In this document: piece after piece, positions 16,865 through 26,282 of the stretch
Position numbering within the stretch: position 1 is the stretch's first letter
Layout: every line of letters starts with the position of its first letter
Assembly (NCBI GenBank): GCA_003164275.1
Contig: PLSY01000295.1
Coordinates: 190 to 37,692 of the forward strand
Source of the DNA: Acidimicrobiaceae bacterium
GTDB lineage: Bacteria > Actinomycetota > Acidimicrobiia > Acidimicrobiales > RAAP-2
Length of the DNA stretch: 37,503 nt
Direction: 5' to 3'
The notes under the pieces: generated by a model
Database searches by the model: none
What the model was told of the DNA's origin: nothing
The model's input: the letters and a program-made list of their open reading frames with translations, nothing else
Position numbers and translations under genes: made by a program

Positions 16865-18109
16865 ATGCTCCTTACGTACTTCACTGAACAACCGATGTCT
16901 GCGTACCCTGAACTCGAGGCACGGATTATCGCCCCAGACGATCATCCTGCCCGCCACGTGGGCGACACCATTGTTCTGTTTTCCAATAAGCACTTTGACC
17001 GCCAGGAGGCCAGCCGGCTCTACCAGGAGAGGTTGATCGAATATCGGGCCGTGGAGGAGGCTGGCTTCGATGCGATCATGGTGAACGAGCATCACGGCGG
17101 TCCGTACTGCATGAATGCACGTTGCAACATCACGAGCGCCGCCCTAGTTGTTGCTACAGAGCGGGTGCAGATCTTGCAGGCCGGAAATCCGCTACCACTG
17201 TGGGATAACCCGGTACAGCTGGCCGAAGAGATAGCCATGCTGGACCTCATGTCTGGCGGTCGAATCTTTGCGGGAATGATTCGAGGTGGCGGTCCCGAGC
17301 AGATCATCAACGACGTCAACCCCGTGTATAACCGAGAGCGATTCCAAGAGGCTCACGACCTGATCATCAAGGCTTGGACCACTCCGGGCCCGTTCCGATG
17401 GGACGGCGAGCACTACCAGGTCCGAGTCGTGAATCCTTGGGTCCTGCCCCTTCAACAGCCCCACCCGCGCATCCTTGTACCCGGTGTCAGTAGTCCTGAG
17501 ACGATTGAGTTCGCCGCCCGCCATGGCTATCCGTACCTTGGTTTGAACACGACCATGGACGCGACCAAAAAGATGTGGGAGCACTATCACAAGATCGCAG
17601 CCGAGGCTGGCTTCGAATCGGGCCCACAACATCGTGGCTATCTGATGCGTCTGCATGTGGCGGAGACTGAAGAGAAGGCCCGTCAAGACGCCGAAGAGTA
17701 CATGTGGATGCTTGGTGAGTTCACGGGCATTGGTCGACCTCACTGGGTCGCGCCAACTGGTTACTCAAGCTTCGACTCGCGAATGGCCCGGTTGAAGAAC
17801 ATAAAGAACTTTGCCTCATCGCTCGACGACCAGCTGGCTGCCGGGACCATTATCGCCGGAACCCCGGAAAGCGTGATTCCAAAGGTTCGAATCTGGCTCG
17901 AGGAGACACGCCCGGGCATCCTTGTCTTCCAAGCCAACGAAGGAAAAATCGATCACGCAAGTTCGATGTCCTGCATCCGTCTGATGGGAGAGGAGGTGCT
18001 CCCAGCACTCAGAGAGATAGCAGACGAGTTGGAGCTTCTCGGCCCGGGTGAAATGGACGCACCCGTCAGTCTTGCTCATCAGCGTTCGCTGGAAGGGGTA
18101 TCGAGGTGA
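16865..18109 (+). CDS. LLM-class flavin-dependent monooxygenase
   Basis: Luciferase-like TIM-barrel enzyme of 414 residues. The start MLLTYFTEQP and the loop GFDAIMVNEHHGGPY (near 66-80), then NPLPLWDNPVQLAEEIAMLDLMSGGR, match the bacterial-luciferase branch, which uses reduced FMN and oxygen. This contrasts with the F420-type member at 1546. The family length is slightly exceeded by a C-terminal tail. ATG 16865 lies 4 bases after the previous stop, and its own stop overlaps the P450 start (GTGA). Coupling to the P450 suggests successive oxidations, for example hydroxylation followed by oxygen insertion. No flavin reductase gene is seen in the window. Confidence 0.9.
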   Translation: MLLTYFTEQPMSAYPELEARIIAPDDHPARHVGDTIVLFSNKHFDRQEASRLYQERLIEYRAVEEAGFDAIMVNEHHGGPYCMNARCNITSAALVVATERVQILQAGNPLPLWDNPVQLAEEIAMLDLMSGGRIFAGMIRGGGPEQIINDVNPVYNRERFQEAHDLIIKAWTTPGPFRWDGEHYQVRVVNPWVLPLQQPHPRILVPGVSSPETIEFAARHGYPYLGLNTTMDATKKMWEHYHKIAAEAGFESGPQHRGYLMRLHVAETEEKARQDAEEYMWMLGEFTGIGRPHWVAPTGYSSFDSRMARLKNIKNFASSLDDQLAAGTIIAGTPESVIPKVRIWLEETRPGILVFQANEGKIDHASSMSCIRLMGEEVLPALREIADELELLGPGEMDAPVSLAHQRSLEGVSR

Positions 18110-19332
18110 CTCTCAACGACACCCCAAGCGAGGACACGTTTGACCCTCGGGAGCCGTTCCTGCCGGAACGTGCAGAGGAAGACATCGCTTCTTTTCACGA
18201 ACTGCAGTCGAAGTGCCCGGTCCACCGCCAGGCCGACGGCGCCTGGCTTGCGACTACCCAAGCTGGAGTGCGAGGGGTGCTCGAGCATCTTGAATCCTTC
18301 GGTGGCACGTTCGGCAACTACGAGAACGAAGATCCCGATGACGTGATCTTGCCCGGCCTTGCCGAGCCGCTTCACTCGACGATTCGTCGAGGCGTGAATG
18401 CCTCGGTCGCATATCACCGCAGCGTGACAGTCCAGCCCTTCCTTCGCTCGCTCGTGACCCGACTTGTCGCTGAGGCATCGGCAGCATGCGAGAAGGAAGG
18501 GTCAGTCGATCTGTATCAGGCTGTGCTGCTGCCGGTCCCGGCGTCGGTTATCGCCCATCTCCTCGGAGTCCCGGACGAAGATCGGCCCCTGTTCACCAAG
18601 TGGGGAGACGAACTTTGCGAGCGTCAACTTGACGGAGACAACTTCGATAGGCCCGTCGGAGACCTCCACCCCGAGTTTGCTGACTACATCGACTCGCATA
18701 TCCAACGTCGCAAGGCTGAAGGGGCAGTGGGGGACGACAGCATCAGCCGGATGATCCGCGCGGGCGATCAGCGAGGTCACGTGATGTCCGATCGCATGAT
18801 TCGAACTCAGCTGATCAATCTCCTCGTGGCTGGCAATGAGACGACTCGAAATCTGCTCGGAAGCATATTTTACCGACTGGCCAGCGATCCTTCCTTCTAT
18901 GCGGAATTGAAAAACGACCGAGAGTTGATTGCTCCGATGGTGGAGGAAGTCCTTCGCCTTGAGTCGCCCGTTCGCTTTCTCGTCCGCCGGTGCTCGAATG
19001 CAGCGGCACTCGAGGGCGAGCCGATCGAACCGCAAGATACGTTGCTCCTGAGCCTCGAGGCAGCTAACCGTGATCCGACGACATTCGAGCAGCCGGATAC
19101 CTTCGATCTCGGTCGAGATAACCCTCGTGACCATCTGGCCTTCGGTGCGGGTCCGCACATCTGCCCGGGGGCTTTTCTGGCCCGTCTGGAGGCAAATGTG
19201 GTGGTCGATACGTACCTTGATCTCGTCGACGAAACCACTCTGGTCCCCGGGACGGAGTACAAGGCCAACCCCATTTACTGGGCGCGAGGGCCCGTCACGC
19301 TTCCTGTCTCCATGCGTCCGTCTCAAGTCTGA
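18106..19332 (+). CDS. Cytochrome P450 (second copy in window)
   Basis: Soluble bacterial P450 of 408 residues. AGNETTRN is at 242-249, ExxR at 281-284 (EVLR), and the heme loop FGAGPHICPG at 346-355 with Cys353. GTG 18106 overlaps the stop of the upstream flavin monooxygenase. It shares with the P450 at 87-1265 the N-terminal SFGGTFG/TFGGTLG region, identical I-helix residues and similar heme loops, so both probably belong to one subfamily. No ferredoxin or ferredoxin reductase is encoded in the window, so redox partners must be elsewhere. Confidence 0.93.
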   Translation: MTLNDTPSEDTFDPREPFLPERAEEDIASFHELQSKCPVHRQADGAWLATTQAGVRGVLEHLESFGGTFGNYENEDPDDVILPGLAEPLHSTIRRGVNASVAYHRSVTVQPFLRSLVTRLVAEASAACEKEGSVDLYQAVLLPVPASVIAHLLGVPDEDRPLFTKWGDELCERQLDGDNFDRPVGDLHPEFADYIDSHIQRRKAEGAVGDDSISRMIRAGDQRGHVMSDRMIRTQLINLLVAGNETTRNLLGSIFYRLASDPSFYAELKNDRELIAPMVEEVLRLESPVRFLVRRCSNAAALEGEPIEPQDTLLLSLEAANRDPTTFEQPDTFDLGRDNPRDHLAFGAGPHICPGAFLARLEANVVVDTYLDLVDETTLVPGTEYKANPIYWARGPVTLPVSMRPSQV

Positions 19333-19368
19333 ACACAGTTGGCTAGGAATGACCAAAGGAGTGTCGCC

Positions 19369-20514
19369 ATGTCAAGAGTATTAGATGCCGATTCACACAT
19401 GTTCGAGCAGCCGGGTCTGTGGGCTGACCATATGCCTGCAGACCAGAGGCACCTGGCCCTCGAAATCGAGGAGGACAGCCTCGGGTATTCGTGGCTCACG
19501 CATCGAAGCAAGCGACTCCTGCAGTGCTACATCAGCGAGCCAGGAAAGCTCTGGGAGTCTTACGGGCTACCGCACCAACGGCAGCGCGAAGGGGAGCCGG
19601 CACTTCTGCGCTACGTGGATATGCCACCGACATATCGGGAGCCTGGCGCACGGCGGGATGCACTGGACGGGTGGGGGATTGATGAGCAAGTCATCTTTCC
19701 CAACTGGGGGCTGAACTTTGGCTGGTATCTCCAAGGCGACGTCGAATCTGAGTTGGCCAACATCGCTGCCTGGAATCGCTGGGCAGCGGAGTTGAAAGCT
19801 GAGGGTGCGGGGCGTCTTCGTCCCGTCGGGCACCTAACGTTGCGGGCCCCACTGGATTGGATCGACCAGCAGCTCGGCGAACTGGCCTCAGCCGGTGTAA
19901 AGCAGGTGTTCCTACCAGCTGGCCTCGTCGATGGGCGCCGAATGTCACACGTTGACTTCGACCCGGTTTGGGATCGCATGTGCGCGCTCGGCTTGTCTCC
20001 CACATTCCACATAGGAGCCTTCGCCGAACGAATCATTGACGACGGGTGGCAGTCAAACGACGTCATCCAGTACATGACGACCCAAAGCCTGGTTATGAAT
20101 GGACTCGATGCTCAGATTGCTGTGTCCGACCTCGTGCTGAACGGTGTCTTTGACCGGCATCCCGATCTGAAGTGGATTGTGACCGAATATTCAGTTGGAT
20201 GGCTGCCCGAGTTCGCCTACCGGCTCGATATTGGATATGCGGTTCACTTTCAGGTCGCCGGGGCACACAACATTGCACTTGAACTTCAGCCTTCGGACTA
20301 CGTCAAGCGGAATCTCCGACTGGTCTCGTTCCCGCATGAGAATCCGCAACAAATAATGGAAGCAACCGCAGACATCCTGATGTTCGGAAGCGACTATCCC
20401 CATGCTGAAGGTCAGAGCGATCCGCTCCACGATTACAGCGACAAGGTTGGTGACATGGCAGAGCGTGCCCCTGCATTTTACGGTGACACCTTCGCCGAGG
20501 CAATCGGGGTCTGA
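19369..20514 (+). CDS. Amidohydrolase family 2 protein
   Basis: ACMSD-like TIM-barrel protein of 381 residues. The N-terminal metal motif reads LDADSHMFE (5-13), again D-S-H rather than H-x-H. FGSDYPH near 340-345 supplies the conserved Asp342 and the family-typical PH. ATG 19369 is chosen because AAGGAG lies seven bases upstream; the frame is open ten codons further but without a better site. It follows the P450 by 36 bases. Together with 3903 and 21460 it is one of three distantly related paralogues, which could act at different steps or on different side chains. Decarboxylase or hydrolase activity cannot be told apart by eye. Confidence 0.87.
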   Translation: MSRVLDADSHMFEQPGLWADHMPADQRHLALEIEEDSLGYSWLTHRSKRLLQCYISEPGKLWESYGLPHQRQREGEPALLRYVDMPPTYREPGARRDALDGWGIDEQVIFPNWGLNFGWYLQGDVESELANIAAWNRWAAELKAEGAGRLRPVGHLTLRAPLDWIDQQLGELASAGVKQVFLPAGLVDGRRMSHVDFDPVWDRMCALGLSPTFHIGAFAERIIDDGWQSNDVIQYMTTQSLVMNGLDAQIAVSDLVLNGVFDRHPDLKWIVTEYSVGWLPEFAYRLDIGYAVHFQVAGAHNIALELQPSDYVKRNLRLVSFPHENPQQIMEATADILMFGSDYPHAEGQSDPLHDYSDKVGDMAERAPAFYGDTFAEAIGV

Positions 20515-20517
20515 ACG

Positions 20518-21441
20518 GTGCCGATGGATCCCGACGTCCGGACCTTTCTTGAGGCCATAGCGTCAAGCGGGATGTATCCGGTGACTGGCGATCCGCTGGA
20601 TATCAGGACTCGATACAACGGAGTGCCCGTCCCGGCAATCGAAGGAATCCTCCGCATCGAGGATATCGATATCGCCAGCGACGGCGGCACACTCCGTATT
20701 CGGGTGTATACGGCAGTGGACGACGACCATGCCCCAGCTCTTTTGGCTTTCCACGGTGGCGGGTGGGTCGTTGGCGATCTGCTGTGGATGGAGGGCCAAT
20801 GCCGCAATCTGGCTAAGGCCGCCGGATGCAAGGTGTTCAGTGTGGAATACCGATTGGCTCCCGAAGCACGCTTCCCGGCCCCCGTCGAGGATGCATATGC
20901 CGCACTCACGTTCCTCGCCGACTACGCCAAGCGCCTCGGCATCGATCCAAAGCGCATCGCCGTCTATGGCCAGAGTGCCGGCGGCAACTTGGCCGCATCA
21001 CTTGCTCTTCTCACTCGTGACCGAGGTGGTCCGGCCCTTGCTCTTCAAATTCCTGTCTATCCGGTTCTTACCGCCGACTTCGAAAGTCCCTCCTATCTCG
21101 AGTGGGGGGAGGGACCCGGACTCACAAGGGAGCAGATGGAGTGGTACTGGGACCTCTATATCGATCCGGTGGACAGGGACGACCCTTATGTCAGCCCCAT
21201 TCACGCCGAATCGCTCGCCGGAGTGGCACCGGCACTCGTCATCGGGGCCGAAGCTGATGTGCTTCAGCACGAAGGTCAGGCCTATGCAGAGCGACTGAAA
21301 GCGGATGGCGTGGATGTCACTTACTCGATGTATGCAGGAATGCACCACGGATTCCTGAACCTCACCCAATTGTTTCCTAAGGCACAAGCCGCATTCGACG
21401 AAATCGTCGCCGCCCTTCGGGGCTGCTTCGGTCTCGACTGA
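20518..21441 (+). CDS. Alpha/beta hydrolase, HSL (family IV) esterase
   Basis: Carboxylesterase of the hormone-sensitive-lipase group, 307 residues. The oxyanion-hole motif HGGG is at 79-82, and the nucleophile Ser153 lies in GQSAGG. The Asp appears in GAEADVL and the His in MHHGFLN, giving a complete triad. The GTG start lies three bases after the previous stop with no clear ribosome-binding site, suggesting translational coupling. Unlike the fold member at 16075, this one should be active. It likely cleaves an ester or lactone formed by the oxygenases upstream, which is inference from context. Confidence 0.9.
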   Translation: MPMDPDVRTFLEAIASSGMYPVTGDPLDIRTRYNGVPVPAIEGILRIEDIDIASDGGTLRIRVYTAVDDDHAPALLAFHGGGWVVGDLLWMEGQCRNLAKAAGCKVFSVEYRLAPEARFPAPVEDAYAALTFLADYAKRLGIDPKRIAVYGQSAGGNLAASLALLTRDRGGPALALQIPVYPVLTADFESPSYLEWGEGPGLTREQMEWYWDLYIDPVDRDDPYVSPIHAESLAGVAPALVIGAEADVLQHEGQAYAERLKADGVDVTYSMYAGMHHGFLNLTQLFPKAQAAFDEIVAALRGCFGLD

Positions 21442-21459
21442 GCAGAATCGAGAATTTAG

Positions 21460-22866
21460 ATGAGACAGGGCTCCGCTCCAGCACTTCCTTCCTTCCTCAC
21501 GCGCTGTGCGAATGACGAGTTCATTCCTCCCCCATTGAATGAGGTTGAGCGCATCGCCGCCGAGGGCGCAGCTCGAGCTGTTGAGGAGGCAAGCACCAAA
21601 CTGCGCATGGCTGCAGTCGACTTCGCCCCTTCCCGACGAGGCATCGCCACGGGTTTGACGGCGATCAACGATGCCAACGCCGAACAGTTCTTTGACGTAC
21701 CTCGGTCGGCGAGTGTTGATGATGCGGCCGCCGAGGAAGCGCTCGGTGGTAACGAGCTGATTATTGATGTCCAGACTCACTACATAGCGGAGCGCGGCGC
21801 CTGTGAACCGAGCCGTGAGATGATCAGGATGCTCTATCCTCTCTATGGACCCGACTGGTGGGAAGGGCTCTCAAAGGTCCACACGCTGGACTTCGTCGAA
21901 TATCTCCGTTGCGTTTTCCTCGAGAGCGACACAGCGGTCGCTGTACTGAGTTCGCCCCCAGGTCTCACCGATGAACGGATGCTGTTCAACGATGAAATGG
22001 CTGGCACCCGTCTTTTACTCGAGCGGCTCGGTGCCCAAGACCGGCTCCTGAACCATGCCGTCATCCACCCAGGCGTCGATGGTGAGATCGCCCAGATGGC
22101 TGAAGTGAAGGAGCGCATCGGTCCCGCCGGCTGGAAGGTGTACACGATGGGTGCGACCACGTTTGGCGATATGGGGACCATCAGTGGTTGGTATCTCGAT
22201 GACGACCTTGGAGTGAGGTTCCTCGAGGAGGTGAGGGCATCTGGCGTCAAACTGGTCTGCGCCCACAAGGGGTTGAGCGGTCAGGTTCCCACCGGTTCTC
22301 CTCGCGACTTCGGACCCGCAGCTGCCATGTTCCCCGACATCAATCTCATCGCCTACCATTCCGGCTTCGAACCCGGGGAGGGAGAGCCGACCGACGAGAC
22401 CCGCGAGGGCCCGTACACCGAGGCCACGGCCCACATCGGTGTGAATCGTCTCGTTCACAGTCTCAAGGAAAGTGGTATCAAGCCAGGCTCAAACGTCTAT
22501 GCAGAGCTCGGGACCACTTGGTATTGCCTGGTGAAGCGCCCAGTCGAGGCCGCCCACGTGCTTGGAAAACTCCTCAACGCCGTCGGAGAGGACAACGTTC
22601 TCTGGGGAACTGACGCTATTTGGTATGGCCCAACTCAGGCAGCCGTCGATACATTTCGAGCCTTCCAGATTCCCAAGGCAATGCAGGAGGAGTTTGGCTA
22701 CCCAGCCCTCACTGACGCCATAAAGGAGAAAATACTGGGTCTCAACGCGGCGAGGGTCTACGGAATCGATGTGGACAAGGCTCGATCGAATATGGGTCGC
22801 GATGATCTGGCTTGGGGACGTGCAGCGATCGAAGAGTTCAGGGCGAGCGGAACTCCTCACGTATGA
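21460..22866 (+). CDS. Amidohydrolase family 2 protein with N-terminal extension
   Basis: Protein of 468 residues. The barrel begins only at about residue 100, where IIDVQTHY (101-108) holds the first metal-binding His. AHKG lies mid-barrel and WGTDAIWYG provides Asp385. Residues 57-80 contain a twin Arg (SRRGIATGLTAIN) followed by FFDV, resembling the Tat-type segment I recall in related amidohydrolases, but it is preceded by 56 residues and is not very hydrophobic, so export is doubtful. It is the third amidohydrolase-2 paralogue of the window. Its stop overlaps the start of the exporter gene (ATGA). Confidence 0.85.
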   Translation: MRQGSAPALPSFLTRCANDEFIPPPLNEVERIAAEGAARAVEEASTKLRMAAVDFAPSRRGIATGLTAINDANAEQFFDVPRSASVDDAAAEEALGGNELIIDVQTHYIAERGACEPSREMIRMLYPLYGPDWWEGLSKVHTLDFVEYLRCVFLESDTAVAVLSSPPGLTDERMLFNDEMAGTRLLLERLGAQDRLLNHAVIHPGVDGEIAQMAEVKERIGPAGWKVYTMGATTFGDMGTISGWYLDDDLGVRFLEEVRASGVKLVCAHKGLSGQVPTGSPRDFGPAAAMFPDINLIAYHSGFEPGEGEPTDETREGPYTEATAHIGVNRLVHSLKESGIKPGSNVYAELGTTWYCLVKRPVEAAHVLGKLLNAVGEDNVLWGTDAIWYGPTQAAVDTFRAFQIPKAMQEEFGYPALTDAIKEKILGLNAARVYGIDVDKARSNMGRDDLAWGRAAIEEFRASGTPHV

Positions 22867-24131
22867 GCAAACTGAGGTTACGTCGCCCACCCAGGGCGTT
22901 TCGCAATCGCAATTTCGCTTGGTTCATGGCCGGCTGCAGTGTGTCGAACATCGGCAGCTGGATGCAGAACATCACCGTGCCATTTGTTATCTACCGTATG
23001 ACCGGGTCTGCGGCGTGGGTAGGTGTCGTCGCTGCGATGATGTTCCTTCCCGCCGTGCCGCTCGCACCAATTGCCGGTGCGTTGGCTGACCGATGCGACC
23101 GCCGACACGTCCTTATGATCTCTCAGGTGGCGCAGGCGACGTGTGCCTTGGGCCTCTGGTTGAGCTGGCTCTTCGTCGAGAGTCCATGGCCAATCTTGTT
23201 GTTCGTGTCGATTGGTGGCACGGCGTTGGTCGTTTCTTCAGCAAGTCAGCAGGCATTCGTATCTGACCTTGTCCCCCAATCGGACCTTTTGAGTGCCCTG
23301 ACAATGAATTCGGCCCAGGCGAATTTGGCGCGAGCCGTTGGGCCCGCCCTAGGTGGACTCGTTATCGCCCTCGCCGGTCCTTCTTGGGCGTTCTTGTTGA
23401 ATGCGTTGTCATTTGTTGCCGTTCTGGTCGCCCTCGGACAGATTTCTGTACCGAGACAGACGCAACGGGTTCCCCACGAAGGGGTACTCCGGGAGTTCCT
23501 GGGTGCAGTGCGGTTCTCCCGTCGAACTCCGGGAATTGCCGTCGCAATGCTGCTCACCGCGACCGTGGGCGCAACGGCATATCCGATCTATCAGCTATCG
23601 GCCGTGCTGGCTCGAAAAGTGTACGAAGTTGGTCCGGGTGCCTTTGGGCTCCTGGCGGCTGCTTTCGGAGTCGGCGCCCTCATTGGAGCTGCATTCCTGT
23701 CCTCGATCGGGAGCGGTTGGTCGCGCGAGCATCTTGCGGTGATTTCCCTGGCGGTGCTCGCCATCGCTCTCGTCGGGTACGGGCTGACTCCCTCCTTCTG
23801 GTCGGCGTTGGCCTGCGCTGCCATCGTGGGTGGCTCTGCGCTCGTGATCATTGCCGTACTCAACACGGCGGTCCAGACGAAATCTGACCCGTCCCATAAA
23901 GGCAAAGTCATCGCCGTGTGGATTGTTGCCTACAACATTGCGTTCGCCATCGGTGCCCTTGTCATGGGGGTCATGGCCGACCGCTTCGGCCCTCGCGCAG
24001 TTTTGGTCGGCGCTGGCGTCGTGATTGCCACGGCGTTAGCTGCACTTCTTACCAGTCCAGGAGCGGCGGCATCGCTGGACGGCACTCGTCAATCACAGGA
24101 GGAAGTCCTCGTCTATGCCAATCGACCCTGA
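22863..24131 (+). CDS. MFS transporter, EntS-like exporter family
   Basis: Inner-membrane protein of 422 residues with about twelve hydrophobic segments. The N-terminus RNRNFAWFMAGCSVSNIGSWMQ and the first-loop motif ADRCDRRHVLM (motif A) are typical of the MFS_3/EntS-like group, usually proton-driven exporters. ATG 22863 overlaps the preceding stop; the frame is open 17 codons upstream, inside the amidohydrolase gene. It overlaps the next gene by 17 bases. In this operon it could export a toxic intermediate or, less likely, import substrate. Confidence 0.88.
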   Translation: MSKLRLRRPPRAFRNRNFAWFMAGCSVSNIGSWMQNITVPFVIYRMTGSAAWVGVVAAMMFLPAVPLAPIAGALADRCDRRHVLMISQVAQATCALGLWLSWLFVESPWPILLFVSIGGTALVVSSASQQAFVSDLVPQSDLLSALTMNSAQANLARAVGPALGGLVIALAGPSWAFLLNALSFVAVLVALGQISVPRQTQRVPHEGVLREFLGAVRFSRRTPGIAVAMLLTATVGATAYPIYQLSAVLARKVYEVGPGAFGLLAAAFGVGALIGAAFLSSIGSGWSREHLAVISLAVLAIALVGYGLTPSFWSALACAAIVGGSALVIIAVLNTAVQTKSDPSHKGKVIAVWIVAYNIAFAIGALVMGVMADRFGPRAVLVGAGVVIATALAALLTSPGAAASLDGTRQSQEEVLVYANRP

Positions 24132-24981
24132 TGCCGTAGGGGCGGTGACCGGTCCGTTCGAATCCAGCTGGTCTCACCACGACTGCATTCTTTATGCCCT
24201 GACTGTCGGGGCGTGCATGGATGACCCCCTCGGAGTTGAACTGGCCTACGTTACGGATAACACCGCCGACGTCGAACTCCAAGCCCTGCCAACTATGTGC
24301 TCGGTGCTCGGCGGGGTCCTCGATACTCCGTCACCACTCACGATGATCGGGGACTACGACCGCCGAAAGTCTGTCCATGGGAGCGTCGAGATCGTCCTCG
24401 AGAGACCGCTGCCGCCCGAGGGGTCGGTCACAAGCACGGTCGCCGTCGACGGCATCTATGACAAAGGAAAGGCCGCATTGGTATCGCTGGTTATCGCAGC
24501 GGAGGACAGTACGTCGGGGGACCGACTCTTCCAAGTACGCAACGGGATCTTCATCCGCGATGAGGGTGGTTGGGGGGGTGACCCTGGGCCGCCTTGGCAC
24601 GCTGGAGCTGTTCCTGAGCGTTCGCCGGAGGCGTCCGTCGTCCAGACCCCTCGCGCAGAGCAGCCGCTGTTCTACCAGCTGAACGGCGACCGCAATCCGC
24701 TCCACACAGACCCTGCCGCGGCCATCCGAGCTGGATTCGAACGCCCGATCATGCATGGCATGTGCACATTTGGATTTGTTGGGCGAGCGGTGATCCAGGC
24801 GATGTGCGGCGGCGATCCCGACCGGATCGCTGGAATGGGGTGCCGGTTTGGGGGGCCGGCTCTTCCGGGAGAGGCCATTGAGACGGACATGTGGCTGAAC
24901 GACGAACAGGTCGTGTTTCAAACTCGCTCACAAGGGCGAACGGTATTGTCCGGCGGCTACGTCACGCTGAGGTCGATATGA
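24115..24981 (+). CDS. MaoC-fold (R)-specific enoyl-CoA hydratase 2-like protein
   Basis: Double-hotdog hydratase of 288 residues. The C-terminal half carries the hydratase-2 motif NGDRNPLHTDP with Asp192 and His197 as catalytic pair, followed by FERPIMHGMCTFGF. The N-terminal half is a degenerate hotdog containing YALTVGACMDDPLGVEL, as in the hydratase unit of multifunctional enzyme type 2. ATG 24115 has AGGAGGA upstream and lies inside the end of the transporter gene. The stop overlaps the next start (ATGA). It is expected to hydrate 2-enoyl-CoA to a 3-hydroxyacyl-CoA, feeding the adjacent thiolase-fold pair. Confidence 0.9.
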   Translation: MPIDPDAVGAVTGPFESSWSHHDCILYALTVGACMDDPLGVELAYVTDNTADVELQALPTMCSVLGGVLDTPSPLTMIGDYDRRKSVHGSVEIVLERPLPPEGSVTSTVAVDGIYDKGKAALVSLVIAAEDSTSGDRLFQVRNGIFIRDEGGWGGDPGPPWHAGAVPERSPEASVVQTPRAEQPLFYQLNGDRNPLHTDPAAAIRAGFERPIMHGMCTFGFVGRAVIQAMCGGDPDRIAGMGCRFGGPALPGEAIETDMWLNDEQVVFQTRSQGRTVLSGGYVTLRSI

Positions 24982-26282
24982 ACGGAATACTTTCCTACGG
25001 AACCTATGTCCCCCGCGGTCGTCTCGACCGATCCCAAATCAAAGAGGTCGCTCGCACGGGCGGAGGAAAAGGAACCCGTTCAGTAGCCTCCTTCGATGAA
25101 GACACAACGACAATGGGCGTGCAGGCTGCTCGCCGGGCCCTTAGCGGACTAGAAACATCGACCCTTCCGTCTGCGCTGTGGTTTGCAACGGCCGATCCCA
25201 CGTATCTCGACAAGACAAACGCCACTGCGATCCACGCCGCTCTTGGGCTCGACCCCCGTGTGCAGGCGGCTGATTTTGGCGGAGCAGTTAGGTCGGGCAT
25301 TGCCGCATTCAGTGCCGCAGTTCACACTGATAGGACGACGCTGGTCGTAGCCGCCGATATGCGTACCGGCCTACCAGGCAGCGCAGAGGAGTCCTTTGGT
25401 GGTGACGCGGCGGCAGCGCTGATCTTTGGCTCGGGTCCGGTTATCGCTGAGCTGATCGGCGAAGCAAGTGCCACCGCAGAGTTCACAGATCGCTGGAGGG
25501 CTCCCGGCGATCCCACGTCGAAGTACTGGGAAGAGCGCTTCGGCGAGACCCAGTACATCCCGATGGCCCAAGTGGCGTGGTCGGAGGCGCTCGAATCGGC
25601 TGGCATCAGTACTGAGGAGATCGACCACGTCGTAGTCACCGGTCCCCATGCGCGAGCAGCCCGGGGCTTCGTCACACGTGCGACATTGGCCGATCGAATC
25701 ATTGACGATCTTGCTGATTCGGTTGGGTGGACGGGTGCCGCCTCTCCAGGTCTCCTTTTGTCCAGGGCGCTCGAAGCGGCATCAGCGGACCAGGTCATCG
25801 CCGTCGTGTCGATGGCCGATGGCGTCGACATCATGGTGTTCCGCACTACCGATGCTCTCCCGGAGTTTCGCTCGTCTGCGCCTGGTTTGGCTGAGCTCGG
25901 TGCGACCGCATCGCTCTCCTACGGAACGTACCTCGCCTGGAGGGGCATGTTGCCTGTGCAACCACCGAACCGGCCGGAACCCGCCCGGGTTTCAGCGGCG
26001 GCGTCAGCGCGTAATCGATCGCGCAAATTCACCTTCGGCGGCCGTTCTGACGTGCACGGGCGCATCACCACGTTCACGATCGATCGATTGGTGTATTCGC
26101 CGAGCCCACCGGTGATCTTTGCAGTTGTCGATTTCGAAGACGGCAGTCGGACCGCAGTGGAGCTCACCGACGTCGACGAGGACGATGTGGGAATCGGTGA
26201 CATTGTCGAGATGACCTTCCGTCGCCTTTCCACGGCAGATGGCATTCATAACTACTTCTGGAAAGCGAGGCCGCTCCAATGA
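24978..26282 (+). CDS. HMG-CoA-synthase-like domain fused to OB-fold (DUF35-type) domain
   Basis: Two-domain protein of 434 residues. The N-terminal thiolase-superfamily domain begins NGILSYGTYVPRGRL and contains FDEDTTTMGVQAARRAL (39-55) and DPTYLDKTNATAIHAALGLD, as in HMG-CoA synthases. The nucleophile position reads ADFGGAVRSG, with Val104 where Cys is expected. The C-terminal roughly 90 residues form an OB-fold ending in EMTFRR..YFWKARP, with no zinc-binding Cys visible. In archaea, thiolase, HMG-CoA synthase and DUF35 protein form a channelling complex, and in actinobacteria DUF35 domains partner thiolase-like aldolases. By analogy this may be a scaffold for the next gene. ATG overlaps the MaoC stop. 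Confidence 0.85.
   Translation: MNGILSYGTYVPRGRLDRSQIKEVARTGGGKGTRSVASFDEDTTTMGVQAARRALSGLETSTLPSALWFATADPTYLDKTNATAIHAALGLDPRVQAADFGGAVRSGIAAFSAAVHTDRTTLVVAADMRTGLPGSAEESFGGDAAAALIFGSGPVIAELIGEASATAEFTDRWRAPGDPTSKYWEERFGETQYIPMAQVAWSEALESAGISTEEIDHVVVTGPHARAARGFVTRATLADRIIDDLADSVGWTGAASPGLLLSRALEAASADQVIAVVSMADGVDIMVFRTTDALPEFRSSAPGLAELGATASLSYGTYLAWRGMLPVQPPNRPEPARVSAAASARNRSRKFTFGGRSDVHGRITTFTIDRLVYSPSPPVIFAVVDFEDGSRTAVELTDVDEDDVGIGDIVEMTFRRLSTADGIHNYFWKARPLQ

Noticed and set aside
18502..19356. 284-codon open frame on the minus strand
   Set aside because: Antisense to the second P450, whose heme and I-helix motifs are unmistakable.
19748..19764. Another GTCGAAT resembling the regulon motif
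   Set aside because: Lies inside the amidohydrolase gene at 19369 and fails several conserved positions. Such seven-base matches are expected by chance, so half-sites alone were not counted.
20998..21780. 260-codon open frame on the minus strand
   Set aside because: Antisense to the esterase and amidohydrolase genes, with no recognisable motif.
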